The notes below the pieces were generated by a model. The model worked only from the letters and a program-made list of their open reading frames with translations. It did no database searches and was not told where the DNA came from. This document shows, piece by piece, positions 1 through 10,880 of a stretch of DNA of 64,000 bases. The stretch comes from Zygaena filipendulae (taxonomy: Eukaryota; Arthropoda; Insecta; Lepidoptera; Zygaenidae). Every line of letters starts with the position of its first letter. Position 1 is the first letter of the stretch. The translations under genes and the position numbers were made by a program. The DNA is taken from positions 9,962,501 to 10,026,500 of the forward strand of contig OU015659.1 in the NCBI GenBank assembly GCA_907165275.2. Reading direction: 5' to 3'.

Positions 1-149
1 ATGTTAATTGGCATTTAACTGATTAAGTAACATTTCATTATATGCCAATTAACATTAATTTACTGAACGTCACTGGTTGCGGCAGTTTTGTTTTAAAAAT
101 CTATACTTAACTAAGTAATCATTAAAGTCGACTCTAAGTACGGCCGTAA
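1..149. repeat. MITE family M1, right half cut by the window edge
   Basis: It matches the right half of the element at 36571-37143, including GCAGTTTTGTTTT, AAGTAATCATTAAA and the end CGGCCGTAA. The left arm would lie before position 1. This copy lacks the inner insertion of the 36.7 kb copy, so it serves as an empty-site reference. It also holds a perfect 14 bp inverted pair (1-14 and 42-55). Confidence 0.7.
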
Positions 150-1140
150 AAAAGTAAAAACTAATTTTCCATTAACAATAAGACAAACGAACACAAACCA
201 AAATTAATTTAGTTTAAGTACCTACTTAGCTCCGCGCGACACAATGTGAATGAAATGTTTTGCAAATAATGAAATGAGTGCCGAGTGACTACTGTGACTT
301 GCGATTATATTTAGAAAAGAAAGTTTAGTTAATGCTCGATACAAGTATAAACTTCGTGAGTATTGACCAGTCCATCACCCCACTCTTTTACGCTCACTTA
401 AACTACTAAAATTGCATCCTTTTTATACCTAAACATAATTATGTCTAACTTACTCTCCCAATTATAATATATCCGGATCCAGACCACTCAAATATAAACT
501 AACCAGTGGAATTAGAATTCTTGATCTAAAATATTATTTCAACAGACTAATGTACTTGTGGATAACCGTCTGTTCGTAGATCGTACGCGGACGGCTTATG
601 TAACTAGTCCGTCCGTACAACTCCCACCGCTAATCTACTGTTGACAACAGATCTCTCGATCTATGTCGTTTCACTAGTGGTTTCACTAATAGGTATTAGG
701 TATAGGTAGTGGTTATAATTTTTATCTTTGCAGTTTACGAATTGATAAAAGGAGCTTATTTCATGATTATCTTTGTTTATTTCCATGTATACATTTATAC
801 ATGGAAATAATATATTGTTAGTTGTACCCTCAGACGAACTTTTTATTTCGTCTGAGGTTGTATATGCTTATGTTATTCTTTGGGTTGTATCTATCCTATA
901 TGCTTATGTTACTCTTTGGGTTGTATCTACCTACGTCACACTGCAATAGAACAATGATGTTATAGGTTAAAAATAATAGCATTGTTGTATGTTAAATAGG
1001 TAACAGAGATATTGGGAATAAAACTTGAGGCAGCGGTTCTTTGGGATGTATCACATTCACAGAATTATTATACTATATCATTACCTCTATGATTACATTA
1101 CATGAGTGGGATATAAAAACTCCAGATGCGGCAATAGTGT
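150..1140. other. AT-rich DNA, no gene seen
   Basis: Nothing coding is visible. Small structures only: a hairpin at about 782-806, a perfect 11 bp stem at about 829-858, and a direct duplication of roughly 35 bp at 863-931 (each copy contains TATGCTTATGTTA and CTTTGGGTTGTATCTA). Confidence 0.5.
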
Positions 1141-1145
1141 ATATA

Positions 1146-1445
1146 CTAGCTGTCCCGCGCGGTTTCACCCGCGATAATTTCGAAGTTCCCGCGGAATTGT
1201 TCCATACTAACTTTGAAACCATTTTTCACCCCCCTAGGGGTTGAATTTTCAAAAATAATTTCTCATCGGTTGCCTACGTCATACAAAGAACACACCCTCC
1301 AAGTTTCAGGTCTCTACGACCAGCGGTTAAGCTGTTGATCCATCAGTCATTCAGGATTATATGTATAGAAAATAACTGTCCCGCGGTCTCACCCACGTGA
1401 AACGCTTTGATACAACTTTTTTCCCCGAAATCCAATTTAAGTGAA
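1146..1445 (-). mobile_element. two Helitron 3'-end fragments, diverged subfamily
   Basis: CTAGCTGTCCCGCGCGG at 1147 and CTGTCCCGCGGTCTCACCC at 1376 are the reverse-oriented Helitron terminus (hairpin then CTAG). Neither copy has the usual start, so both are truncated. Confidence 0.55.
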
Positions 1446-1684
1446 ACCTAGTACTTCCGAAGATTAGCGCAAACAGAAACGTGGATTCTACTCGAAGTCA
1501 TTTTATTGCGTGTCTAATTGTCCGGGCAGAAGAGTCAATAAACTACAGAGAGGCCGCACTTCAAAGAGCTTAGCTTACTGAGAAGAGACTGAACTACTGA
1601 AGACTAATCTACGAACAAACATAAAAAAATATCCATACATCCATACTATCGCAGCTCGCCACACTAAATGCAACTCTTAAGTTT

Positions 1685-1985
1685 TTTTGGCGGGAATCAA
1701 AGATGGCGGTTCGGTCATTTATTTTCATGTCGATAAAAAATGGTTAAAAATGGATTTTGTTGTGTTATAATGTACTGTATTGGACATTAATTTTCCCAGT
1801 GATGGTTTTTTTATGTGCTCAAGAGGTTATATGATATTTCGAGCTGAATGCTTCGGTTTCCTCCAAGAGCTCCAAGAAATTTCTTGCAATATAGTACCGT
1901 AGCTTGCAATTTCAAACTGTACAATGCAGCATTATAATAGAAAATACATGCATTATATGCGAAAGTCCATAAAAAAAAAGAAAGG
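1685..1985 (+). repeat. dispersed repeat family R-A, copy 1
   Basis: Begins TTTTTTGGCGGGAATCAAAG and runs to GCGAAAGTCCATAAAAAA. It matches 60534-60745 (partial) and 61799-62140 (full) in the same orientation. No inverted ends or coding capacity are visible and the class is unknown. Confidence 0.75.
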
Positions 1986-2355
1986 TGCCGACTCCATGCG
2001 AGTTGCGCGATTATAGGCGAACGTGTTGGTTATTTTTTTTAAGTCACCTTTTGATTTTACTTTTTTTCAGGGAAGGCAAAGGCAACATAGTCTATACAGC
2101 AAAATAAGATGTTTCTTTCCTTATTCTTAATTTATTTACATCAAAATGCATTGTTTGTATAATTTCATTTTTTTCGATGATAGTTAATTATGTGTTTATG
2201 CCAGTTGTTATTGTTACCTATGTAATATAATCTAATAGCTGTCCCCCGCGGTTTCACCGCTATTTAGATTGTACCCTGTACAGATGAAAGGTTAATTAGG
2301 AAACCACTACAGTATTTACTGGCGAATGGGAAGCGACTGGCGAGAGGATAATAGA

Positions 2356-2564
2356 TCCTACTAATATTATAAACGCGAAAGTTTGTAAGTATGTATGGAT
2401 GGATGGATGTTTGTTACTCTTTCACGCAAAAACTACTGGATGGATTTAAATGAAACTTTACAATAATAGCTTATACATCAGATTAACACATAGGGTACTT
2501 TTTATCACGGAATTCTCGAGGGAACTCTGAAATTAACGCGGATGAAACCGCAGGGCACAACTAG
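2356..2564 (+). mobile_element. non-autonomous Helitron, near complete
   Basis: Starts A/TCCTACTAATATTATAAA and ends in a GCGGATGAAACCGC hairpin followed by CTAG/T. TC start, hairpin, CTRR end and insertion between A and T are the Helitron signature. A reverse-oriented end fragment lies at 2237-2270. These short Lepidoptera elements carry no Rep/helicase gene. Confidence 0.8.
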
Positions 2565-2865
2565 TAGTTAATAATTGGATTAGCTAAAGATAACTTGATT
2601 GTGAATCCTATTTTCTACAGAACTTGGCACCTATTTCGGCGAAGTTGTTAACCAAGCATATTCTTAATACTGTACCTACTTACTTGACTTCCACTTTCAC
2701 ATTTGTTTTTGATGGGATGGGAATGGGATTCATATTTCACAGTTCCATACAAAGATCCTACAAAAAGTCGATGGGTAAAAAATCAAACACTCAGTCTCGT
2801 TTCGTCTTTTATTATTTACCTGTTTGTAGAGGTGATCAATATTTTGAACAAGAAAAAGACTCAAT

Positions 2866-3345
2866 AAACAAAACTTTAATAGAAAAAATTAAAACCGACT
2901 TCCAAAACACAAAACTAAAAATAACAGAATACCGATTTAATCTAATTCTACCGACAATAATACACGTATTATTATTATTGGTTAGTGTTACCATTGATCG
3001 GTTTGAATTCGGTACCAAACCCGCTGGTGTCTGCCCAATTGGGTTGTTCTGCTCACGATGAGCTCGTGGCGGGAATTGACTAAACACATCATCAATCCCA
3101 CTCCCACTTCTTCAAATTTTGCTTTCCGAAAGCAAATTAACGATTTACTATAAAAAATAGTCAAATCGCTTTAGGTGTGCCTATAATTTTTGAAGAGTCC
3201 CCTCGAGGACTTGGGAGTATACCCTTTCAAACAAAAAAAGAATTTTCCAAATCGGTCCAACCGTCTTCGAGTAATCGATGAACATACATAAAAAACATAT
3301 ATACACGAACACAGAACCTCATTTTTGGAAGTCGGTTAAAAAACT
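2866..3345. repeat. dispersed repeat with inverted ends ACCGACTTCCAAAA
   Basis: The left end reads AAACCGACTTCCAAAA and the right end TTTTTGGAAGTCGGTT, inverted. Related, more decayed pieces occur at 7876-7980, 8160-8260 and 62850-63080. The open frame across it (2624-3061) is a chance frame through the repeat. Confidence 0.6.
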
Positions 3346-3415
3346 GCAGCGTGCCAACAAATTGGTTGAGTGCAAACATTTAGGGGTTTTACCCTATCTT
3401 ATTTATTTTATTATT

Positions 3416-4010
3416 AGCTGTTCCCCAAGATTTCACCCGCGTTTACTTTCGTAGTTCCCGCGGCAATTCCGGAACAAAAAGTACCCTATGTCCTTCTGAT
3501 GATCGGTTGAGCCGTTAAGGCGTGAAAGCGTAGTAGACAGACAGACAGACAGAATTACTTTCGCATTTATAATATGAGTAGGGATTTTCTGTCTATTATA
3601 GTGACTGTTTAGGTACCTACATATCCTATATTTTACTTCCAAAATTAGAATATTTCGCCGAAAGGTATTGGATATTATTCAGTACTAGCTGTGCCCGCGG
3701 TTTTACCCGCGTGAGTTTTGGGATCAGGAACCTTTGTGGACGCAGGCAGAACAACCCACCAAAGTTTCATCACAATCGGACCAATGGTTTCGAAACGCAT
3801 AGAGGACAGACATACAAACATTAATTTTTATTTACTAGCTGTGCCCCGCGGTTACACCCGCGTTAATTTCAGAGTTCCCGCGGGGTTTCCGGGATAAAAA
3901 GTACCCATGTCCTTCTCTATACCCCTGACAACGTACATGCCAAATTTCATCCAAATCCGTTCAACCGTTTTTGCGTGATTGAGTAAACGTATGCGAGGAT
4001 AAGACGATCT
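3416..4010 (-). mobile_element. cluster of three reverse-oriented Helitron copies
   Basis: Copies at 3416-3585, 3684-3835 and 3837-4000 each open with a reversed hairpin/CTAG end (AGCTGTTCCCC, CTAGCTGTGCCCGCGG, CTAGCTGTGCCCCGCGG). The first ends in a reversed start (AATATGAGTAGGGA). The tight cluster suggests repeated insertion beside existing copies. Confidence 0.75.
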
Positions 4011-4587
4011 CTAAAGCGCATTTTTCATCCGTCTTGCTTCAAATTTATCGTCACTGCTCAGCTCCTATGTGTCTTAGCGTTATGTTATATAGCCTATAAC
4101 CTGCCCAGGAGTATGGACTACAATCGTACCAAGTTTGGTTAAAAACCCTTCAGTAGTTTTTGACCCATACGTGCACATACAGATAGACAGACAGACACAC
4201 CGACAAAAAATTTACTGATTGCATTTTTGGCATCAGTATCGATCACCATTCATCCTCCAATATTAATTTTGAATATATATTCAATGTACAGAATTGACCT
4301 CTCTAGAAATTTATTATAAGTATATAGCTTTTATTGTTACGTTTTTCCTAAGATAATATAATTAATATAATCACTACGCTTTACGTTTTTCCCTAAGCAT
4401 TCAGCGACATACCTACCCTTATTATATGTATAGGATGTCTTTGCCTACCTACTATTCGAATTTCAGGAAATGTAATTTTTTATAGAAATTGATGTCATAA
4501 ATATACCTACCTAGATATTTAGATTTTATCGAGCATTAATGTTTTAATATATATATTTTTAAATAGTTATATGCATTGTATTACTTA

Positions 4588-5000
4588 TTTTCCCCACGGT
4601 AATTTCGGAGTTCCTGCGGGAAGTAAAGGTAGATATCCTATGTCCTTCTGTATATCTACCCAGCTGACAACGTGTAGGACCTATGCAAAATTTCATGAGA
4701 TTTTTTCGGCATTAATTACCTACAGAGTTCACGCAGTAATTCCGGGGCAAAAAGTGCCCTTTGTCTTTCTCTGTAGCCCTGAAAACGTGTGTACAAAATT
4801 TCATGATGATCGGTTGAGCCGGAAGGCGTAACAAACTCGCTTTCGCATTTAATAATAATAAGGATTTCAACCAATTTACTCAAAACCTTGACAAATTATA
4901 TACCTAGAACTTCCTCTTAAATCACTATCTAATAGTGAAAACCGTTCAGTAGTTTTGAGTTTATCGCGAACAGACAGACCCGGCAGAGGACTTTGTTTTA
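4588..5000 (-). mobile_element. two Helitron fragments
   Basis: 4588-4865 runs from GGTAATTTCGGAGTTCCTGC to TTTCGCATTTAATAATAATA. 4890-5000 holds the AACCGTTCAGTAGTTTTGAG subfamily with the GACTTTGTTTTATAAT start, reversed. Both lack intact ends. Confidence 0.6.
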
Positions 5001-5010
5001 TAATGGATAC

Positions 5011-7230
5011 ATAGGTATATGGTAGTGACTGATTAAAGATAAGGATATTGTACCTTTATTTTCAGCTCTATGTGAATAATTATTGTTAATTGAAATGTCT
5101 AACTTGATCGCATTAGATGAGAGGCCTACCTTTCAAACCTACCAAGAATTGACAGCATTGGACTACTGGAGTTATTCTATAGTTAAAATCATAATATTTC
5201 TGAAAACTTGGCACTCAACACCCACTCTTAGATATTTAAGCTGAAACATGAAATTTGGGCAGCAATTTTCTTTTATGATAGCATTCACTGACAGGATATT
5301 TTCAAAAGTCAGCCTCCAAAGTGATGCTTAACTTTGTATAGAGAGTAAAAAGCTTATTTACTGAATAAAATATCTGTTTCAGCATTAGGTAAATGTGTGG
5401 ACGCCGAAACAAAACCGGGAGACCAAAACTTAAAAAAAAAGACAAATTTAGTAGTAGTAGTAGTGTAAGGGTAGTAAAAAGGAGCAAAGATAATATAATC
5501 ACTAGAAAAGGAGAGCAAACATTTTCATGAAAGGGAAGGTACATAATATTAGCTTTAAAGTTTGTGGGCTCTTCTTTTTAAAGAAATATGTATATCATGT
5601 TTTTTGTTATTTAATCTTTTTTAACAGAGCAGTTATAACATTGACACAAGGGTGAAAAAACCGAGGCCAGCTAGTATAAAGATACCCCTTTTTTACTATT
5701 TTTGTCTGTATATTAGTGAGTCCACTTACAATAATCCTTATTTTTATCAAGATAGCTAATATAATATTTTTCTAGATTTTGATTTTGTTTTAAAGTATTT
5801 TAAATTTGAACGAAACTTCTAAAAAGATACTACTAAGAATGTGTCCATTAACACTTTTCTTATTGTCTCTATCAAGAGAAAGGCACTTTGTTGTTGTGTT
5901 CTTTAGGAATAGAATTCAAAGCACTAAGCACACTAAACTCAAAAGATTTTGTCCTACTCAGTCTTCATGTTCACACGGTGACGAAGTCTACATGTTCGTG
6001 ATCTTCAGCATATTTTTTGATAATATTAATAACAGATTCCACTCCGAGGTCACAATGGATATATGAGACAGTAATATTCTTATAATTGTTGACCATCAGC
6101 AATATGAAACTTATTGGAAGACTTTGTTTGTGCTCGACTCAGCATTTGCTTTGCTCATTTTTGAGTAGCATACACAGAGATGTTGTAGTAGATTTACCAA
6201 TATCATCATTGAGTCAGTTTCATCATTGAGTGAGTTTAATCTTCAAGCTGAAACATTTTTGTAATATCAACACACTGGTAAGAACATGTACAATAATGGT
6301 AAAAGATAATAAATTTCCATCAAGGTTTTTCTTAGTTTTCACAAATTTTAATACTTATATCATTGGTTTTCACACAAACTACTTGTGACAAACATTCCCG
6401 CTGACCCCATAATAGGTATCTTATATTCTTTAGAGTCATGCACTTCAAACATGAAATGCTGTGATAAGTTATTAATTTTGAACCTAGTGAAATTACTTTC
6501 AGACCTTAGACGAAATAAAGAGTTTTTGATTCGTCTGAGTTTCAGATAATTAATTTTTAGGTTAATCTAACATGTTGTGTATACGATTTTAATCAAGCAA
6601 GCGTCATGTTTTTAAGCGATATACCTACATTCATTCGTTCCTGCTGATGGTTGAAATAAAATATGAAATAACTGCTTATCAAAATATTATTTAGCTCATA
6701 TTTTACTATCTCCTTTCTCATAGACTTTAGCTAGGTAGGTAGGTACCTATATTTAATTGGTTTTTTGCTTTCTTCCTTACCATATCAATATTGAGTATTT
6801 GAGAACAGAAAGAGAAGAAGTGTAAATCTACTAACCTTGTTTTCTTCTGATACACAACAATACGAGGGCATAGTTTTGCTAGCTACTTAATATTATGTTG
6901 CTTTTATTTCTCCAAATCGATGTTTAATAAAATGTCGATGAATATTAAGTAGTGTAATAGTGTAATGGGTACTTAAGCACTACAAATTACAATTAATAGT
7001 ATTTCGCTTCCCCCATTTTACGATTTTAATTTAAACAACACCATTTTAGGCCGCTGAAATAGTTTTATTTGGTTTTTAAAGTTTTATTGAAACCTATGTA
7101 TTTACTTCAAAAAACAGATTATACATAAAATTTGTGGCTTATTTGACAACAACTTGACCCAGTATTTTGGTAAGTAACGTAAACGAGCACAAAGAAAAGG
7201 AGGCGTGGTTTCATCGACCAATAGGAGCGG
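5011..7230. other. downstream DNA, no supported gene
   Basis: About 2.2 kb of AT-rich sequence. The only hint of former coding is on the minus strand at about 6205-5800. It is broken by stops and I cannot assign it. Confidence 0.4.
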
Positions 7231-7234
7231 TGTC

Positions 7235-7445
7235 ACCAATTCCGGTGCTGTACATTCCGGTGTTGAACATTCTCGGCACGGCCAGGATTTCGATGCCCAA
7301 TTTGTACGGGGCGGAATGCACGACACCGGAATTCGTGTATAGGACTCCAATTCCGTGCCGTACATTCCGGTGTCGTACAATCCAGTGTCGCGCATTCCAG
7401 TGCTGTACATTCCGGTGTCGTACAATATCGTGTCGTACATTATTG
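7235..7445. repeat. degenerate 15 bp minisatellite (GTACATTCCGGTGTC type)
   Basis: Roughly a dozen imperfect copies of a 15-16 bp unit such as CATTCCGGTGTCGTA. Divergence is highest at the left. The array leaves both strands open in one frame, giving artefactual frames rich in DTGMY-like repeats. Confidence 0.75.
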
Positions 7446-7587
7446 GTTCCCTTCTATTTCATACGTAAACAAATTACAAAATAGTGTTATACTAGTTGTA
7501 CAACGGTTTCAAAAAATCGTAGGAATCGATTTTTCTATAAAAAATACCGGTTCTTGATTTTAAAAACTGATTACTTTTAAATAATAC

Positions 7588-7802
7588 TAGCTGTTCCCCG
7601 TGGTTTTAGCTGCGGCATTTTTGGAGTTCCCGCGGGAAGTCTTTTATAAAAAGTACCGTATATCCTTCTTTGCACCCCTGACAACGTGTAGGTTTGCAAA
7701 ATTTAGGGGTCGCAACTCAACCGATCGGTTCAGTCGTGAAGGCGTGAAAGCGTAACAAACAAACAAACAAACTCACTTTTGAATTTATAATATTAGTAAG
7801 GA
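7588..7802 (-). mobile_element. Helitron, near full length, reversed
   Basis: Opens CTAGCTGTTCCCCGTGG and closes AATATTAGTAAGGA, with the internal motifs GTTCCCGCGGGAAG and GGCGTGAAAGCGTAACAAAC. Confidence 0.75.
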
Positions 7803-8599
7803 TTCGCTGAAATCAATCAATGAAATAAATTCGCTGAAATCAATCAATGTATACTAACAATAATAAATTTTAACAAAAAAATTAAAATCGACTTCCATAA
7901 ACACAAAAATGCGTTGTACTAAAAAAAACACATACAATCGAACATAGAACCTCCTCCTTTTTGGAAGTCGGTTAAAAAGATAAAAATAACAAATTAGGTT
8001 GTCTGTGCTACCACCGATCGGTTTGAAATTGGATGTGTCTGCCACGCTACCACGGAGGCCACGAAGCTCCGTCTGGACACTTGGGTTGTTTTGCTCATGA
8101 AGAGCCTGCACACTCCTCAAACGCTCGTTGTGGCAGGAGTTGACTTAGTATTATTTTTTTTTTGTAAAATTCAGTTTATTTTCCAAATCAGTCCAACCAT
8201 CTTCGAGTAATCGGTGAACATACATAAAAAAAACCTTCTAGTTTTTGGCAATCGGTTAAAATGTGCATACATTTCATACATACATACATTTAAAGTAGAT
8301 TTCACGGACTATTTCCGGAGAAATATCAGTTTAATAATTTTTTTTGGGAGATTTAGAGACAAAATTAATAAAAAAATAGTAGATAACAATTTTTCTAAAG
8401 CGCTGTAAAATTCCAATAAACTTTGAACACTTAAACACGAATCTGAACATAACTGTAACTTTGTAAGTTTACCGTAAACTTTTTTAACAAAAGTCCCAAT
8501 AAATTCAAGTTTAATTTTACATATTATTTACAAAAACGTTTTTTTTGTCTAGGTTTACAATTTACATCACTATGAATAAAATCGTTGTACCCCGAAAAT

Positions 8600-9118
8600 G
8601 TCATTAGGTGTAGGGATGCAACGATATATCGGACAACCGATAAATATCGATATATCGACGTCTAAAATTATCGATTTCTACTATGTGCCGACATCGATTA
8701 TCAAATATTGACTATGCACTGTAGACGGAGAATCTCAGCGGAGAATGAAATTTCAGTCTCCGTCTCCGACATGCGCCGATATCGGTATCGAAAAAACTAT
8801 CTACCGTAGACAGAGGTCTACGCTATCTATCAATGATATCGCCAATCGCTGTATGGGACCTATGCCAATACGGGCTGTATGGGAACAGGTTTTTTTTGCC
8901 TTTTGAAAGAAAAAAGGAAAGATAACGATTCTGTTCGCGCGTTCCTTAGTTTTTTTCTTCTATGCGTTAACGATTGTAGATTGTCAACGTGTAGTTCGAT
9001 GTATCGAAATGACGGAGAAGAAAAAGCTCACCGGGTTACCTTCCCGTATTATCTATGGAGACGGGGTTACCGGCTACGAATGTGTGATGCCCTCAGTGAT
9101 GCCACATTTTTAGGATAG
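8600..9118. repeat. repeat block with ATCGATAT-rich start
   Basis: 8612-8800 starts TAGGGATGCAACGATATATC, resembling a hAT-type terminus, with many short palindromes. 8930-9010 carries the right arm of the M3 MITE family (GATTGTAGATTGTCAAC). No matching right terminus for the first element was seen. Confidence 0.4.
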
Positions 9119-9129
9119 TTTTTTACTGC

Positions 9130-10757
9130 AAATAAAAAACATATACGTCTTTTATTGAAATCTTAGCTTTATTTTTTGTAAGAATGTTGGATACGTAGGT
9201 ACATCAAATTTATATCAAATATATAATAAAAATTATTGTAAAAAAGACTAATTGTACAGCAATAAACAGCATTGTGCCTCAATACACAGAAACGGTTACA
9301 GTAATACCACATTACAATTTATGTATCACGGTCATAAAAAAGAAAGTGCTTAAATTTGCTTATTTATATTATTTCAATATAATTTCTAGGGCAAAATACC
9401 ATCGAGTCCTTATCACAAATTGTGATGTCAATGCGGTGCGGCGCGCGGCGTGCCGTTAATATTTTACAGAGAAGCTGCCATTTCTTAACAGAAAACCTAT
9501 CAAATCATACATAACACAAAAATAGAAATAATAAAAATATAAAACTAGAAAAAACTCTACAAAAATTCTTAATGAAAATATTGCGATTATTTATAATAAA
9601 CTTCAATATTATTTTATAGTTTTTATTATTTATTACAGAAAGATTGATCATACAATTCCAAAGAAATTGAGAGTGATGCAGTCGAAAAACAGCTGAAAAT
9701 ATAAAGACGAAAGAAAAAATAAAATAAAGCAGTATAGACAAGTAACGGAATACAAAAACGTGGCCTTAACACATCTAAAACTAGCATCATAATAATATTT
9801 AACTAAAATATTACTCGTCAACAAATGCTCTTATTATTATCATGTATAAATAAAAATAAAATTCACGTCATTTATAAAGAAATAAATACTTAGGCACATC
9901 TCAATCATGTTGAATGTTTTGAATGTTTATAGTCCTTAACACTAATTAAAAATTGGTAAAGAAGTTTTCACATTAAATTCACTTAATTTTAACAAAACAA
10001 TAAACCTATATTTAAATTAATTAATAAAAAAATACATTCCGCAAATACACACTGCAGCATTGATTTACAACTTACATTGATATGGCTTCTATGTTTTGTA
10101 CTCGAAAGTAGTACTGTACGATAAAATCTTACAATTGTTACAAGTTTCTTTTAAGTACAGTGGTTGTGAATAATTTTGAAAAATATTAATAGTTATAAAA
10201 AAATAAAAAATAAAAAAAGTTAAAATCAAAATAATCGACGTAATTTATTGAATACAAAATGCAATATTGGTGGCTTATGGTACACGTATTCCTTTAAAAA
10301 AAAAACCTTATTCCTGGTTAATTCAATTCTATAGATAAGTATTATTATAATTTGTAAAGCAATTTATCAGACTACTATTGATAAGTGGACAAATAGTATT
10401 TCTATTCACGTGGTGTCATTATTATAAAGTTTCCAATGTAACATGCGTTTACTAAGATAGACGGTATCGACATAAATCTATGTACAAAAATTTTTCAGCC
10501 AGTATAAAAATGCTACGTTAGTACACGTAAGTAGATTGTGTGAAAAAAAAGAACATAGAAATAATTGTAATTAATTACTTGTCAGTTTGTCTAAAATATA
10601 TTCGCGATCAACTCGCAGATACACGTTCCAATGGACGCGTGCGTCGGTTCCACGGCGTCGGGGTGGGGCGGCGCACCGGTGGGGGTGGGTATAGTTTCAG
10701 TACCGAAGTTCCGGCGGTCGTTTGAGCTCAATACAACAACAGTGTCGGTGGTCGGCG
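9130..10757 (-). other. l(2)gl: probable l(2)gl 3' UTR
   Basis: The 1.6 kb below the stop codon is AT-rich and largely free of the dispersed repeats that fill the flanks. Minus-strand AATAAA signals occur at 10249-10244, 9173-9168 and 9156-9151, the last followed by a T-rich stretch. A repeat-derived block starts below about 9118. The true cleavage site cannot be read from sequence. Confidence 0.4.
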
Positions 10758-10880
10758 CTAGTGTGTCTCGGCGGCCGCGGGCGTCGGCGGCACCGGCACC
10801 GTGAGCGGCGACCGCTGACGGTCAAACATCTCCAGGATCAGCTTGGGGTCCGTGCCGGCCGGCACCGTCACCGTGCCCGT
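10758..10880 (-). CDS. l(2)gl: l(2)gl exon 25, terminal coding exon (residues 1095-1134)
   Basis: Encodes [20 protein letters not shown] then RQRSPLTV, a proline-rich end and TAG at 10760-10758. The acceptor is CACACACAG at 10881. The ILEMFD sequence looks like a short conserved helix. The reading frame is open only in this phase. Confidence 0.83.
   Translation of the reverse strand, partial: TGTVTVPAGTDPKLILEMFDRQRSPLTVPVPPTPAAAETH

Noticed and set aside
2624..3061. 145-codon plus-strand frame
   Set aside because: Runs through a dispersed repeat with ACCGACTTCC ends and resembles no protein.
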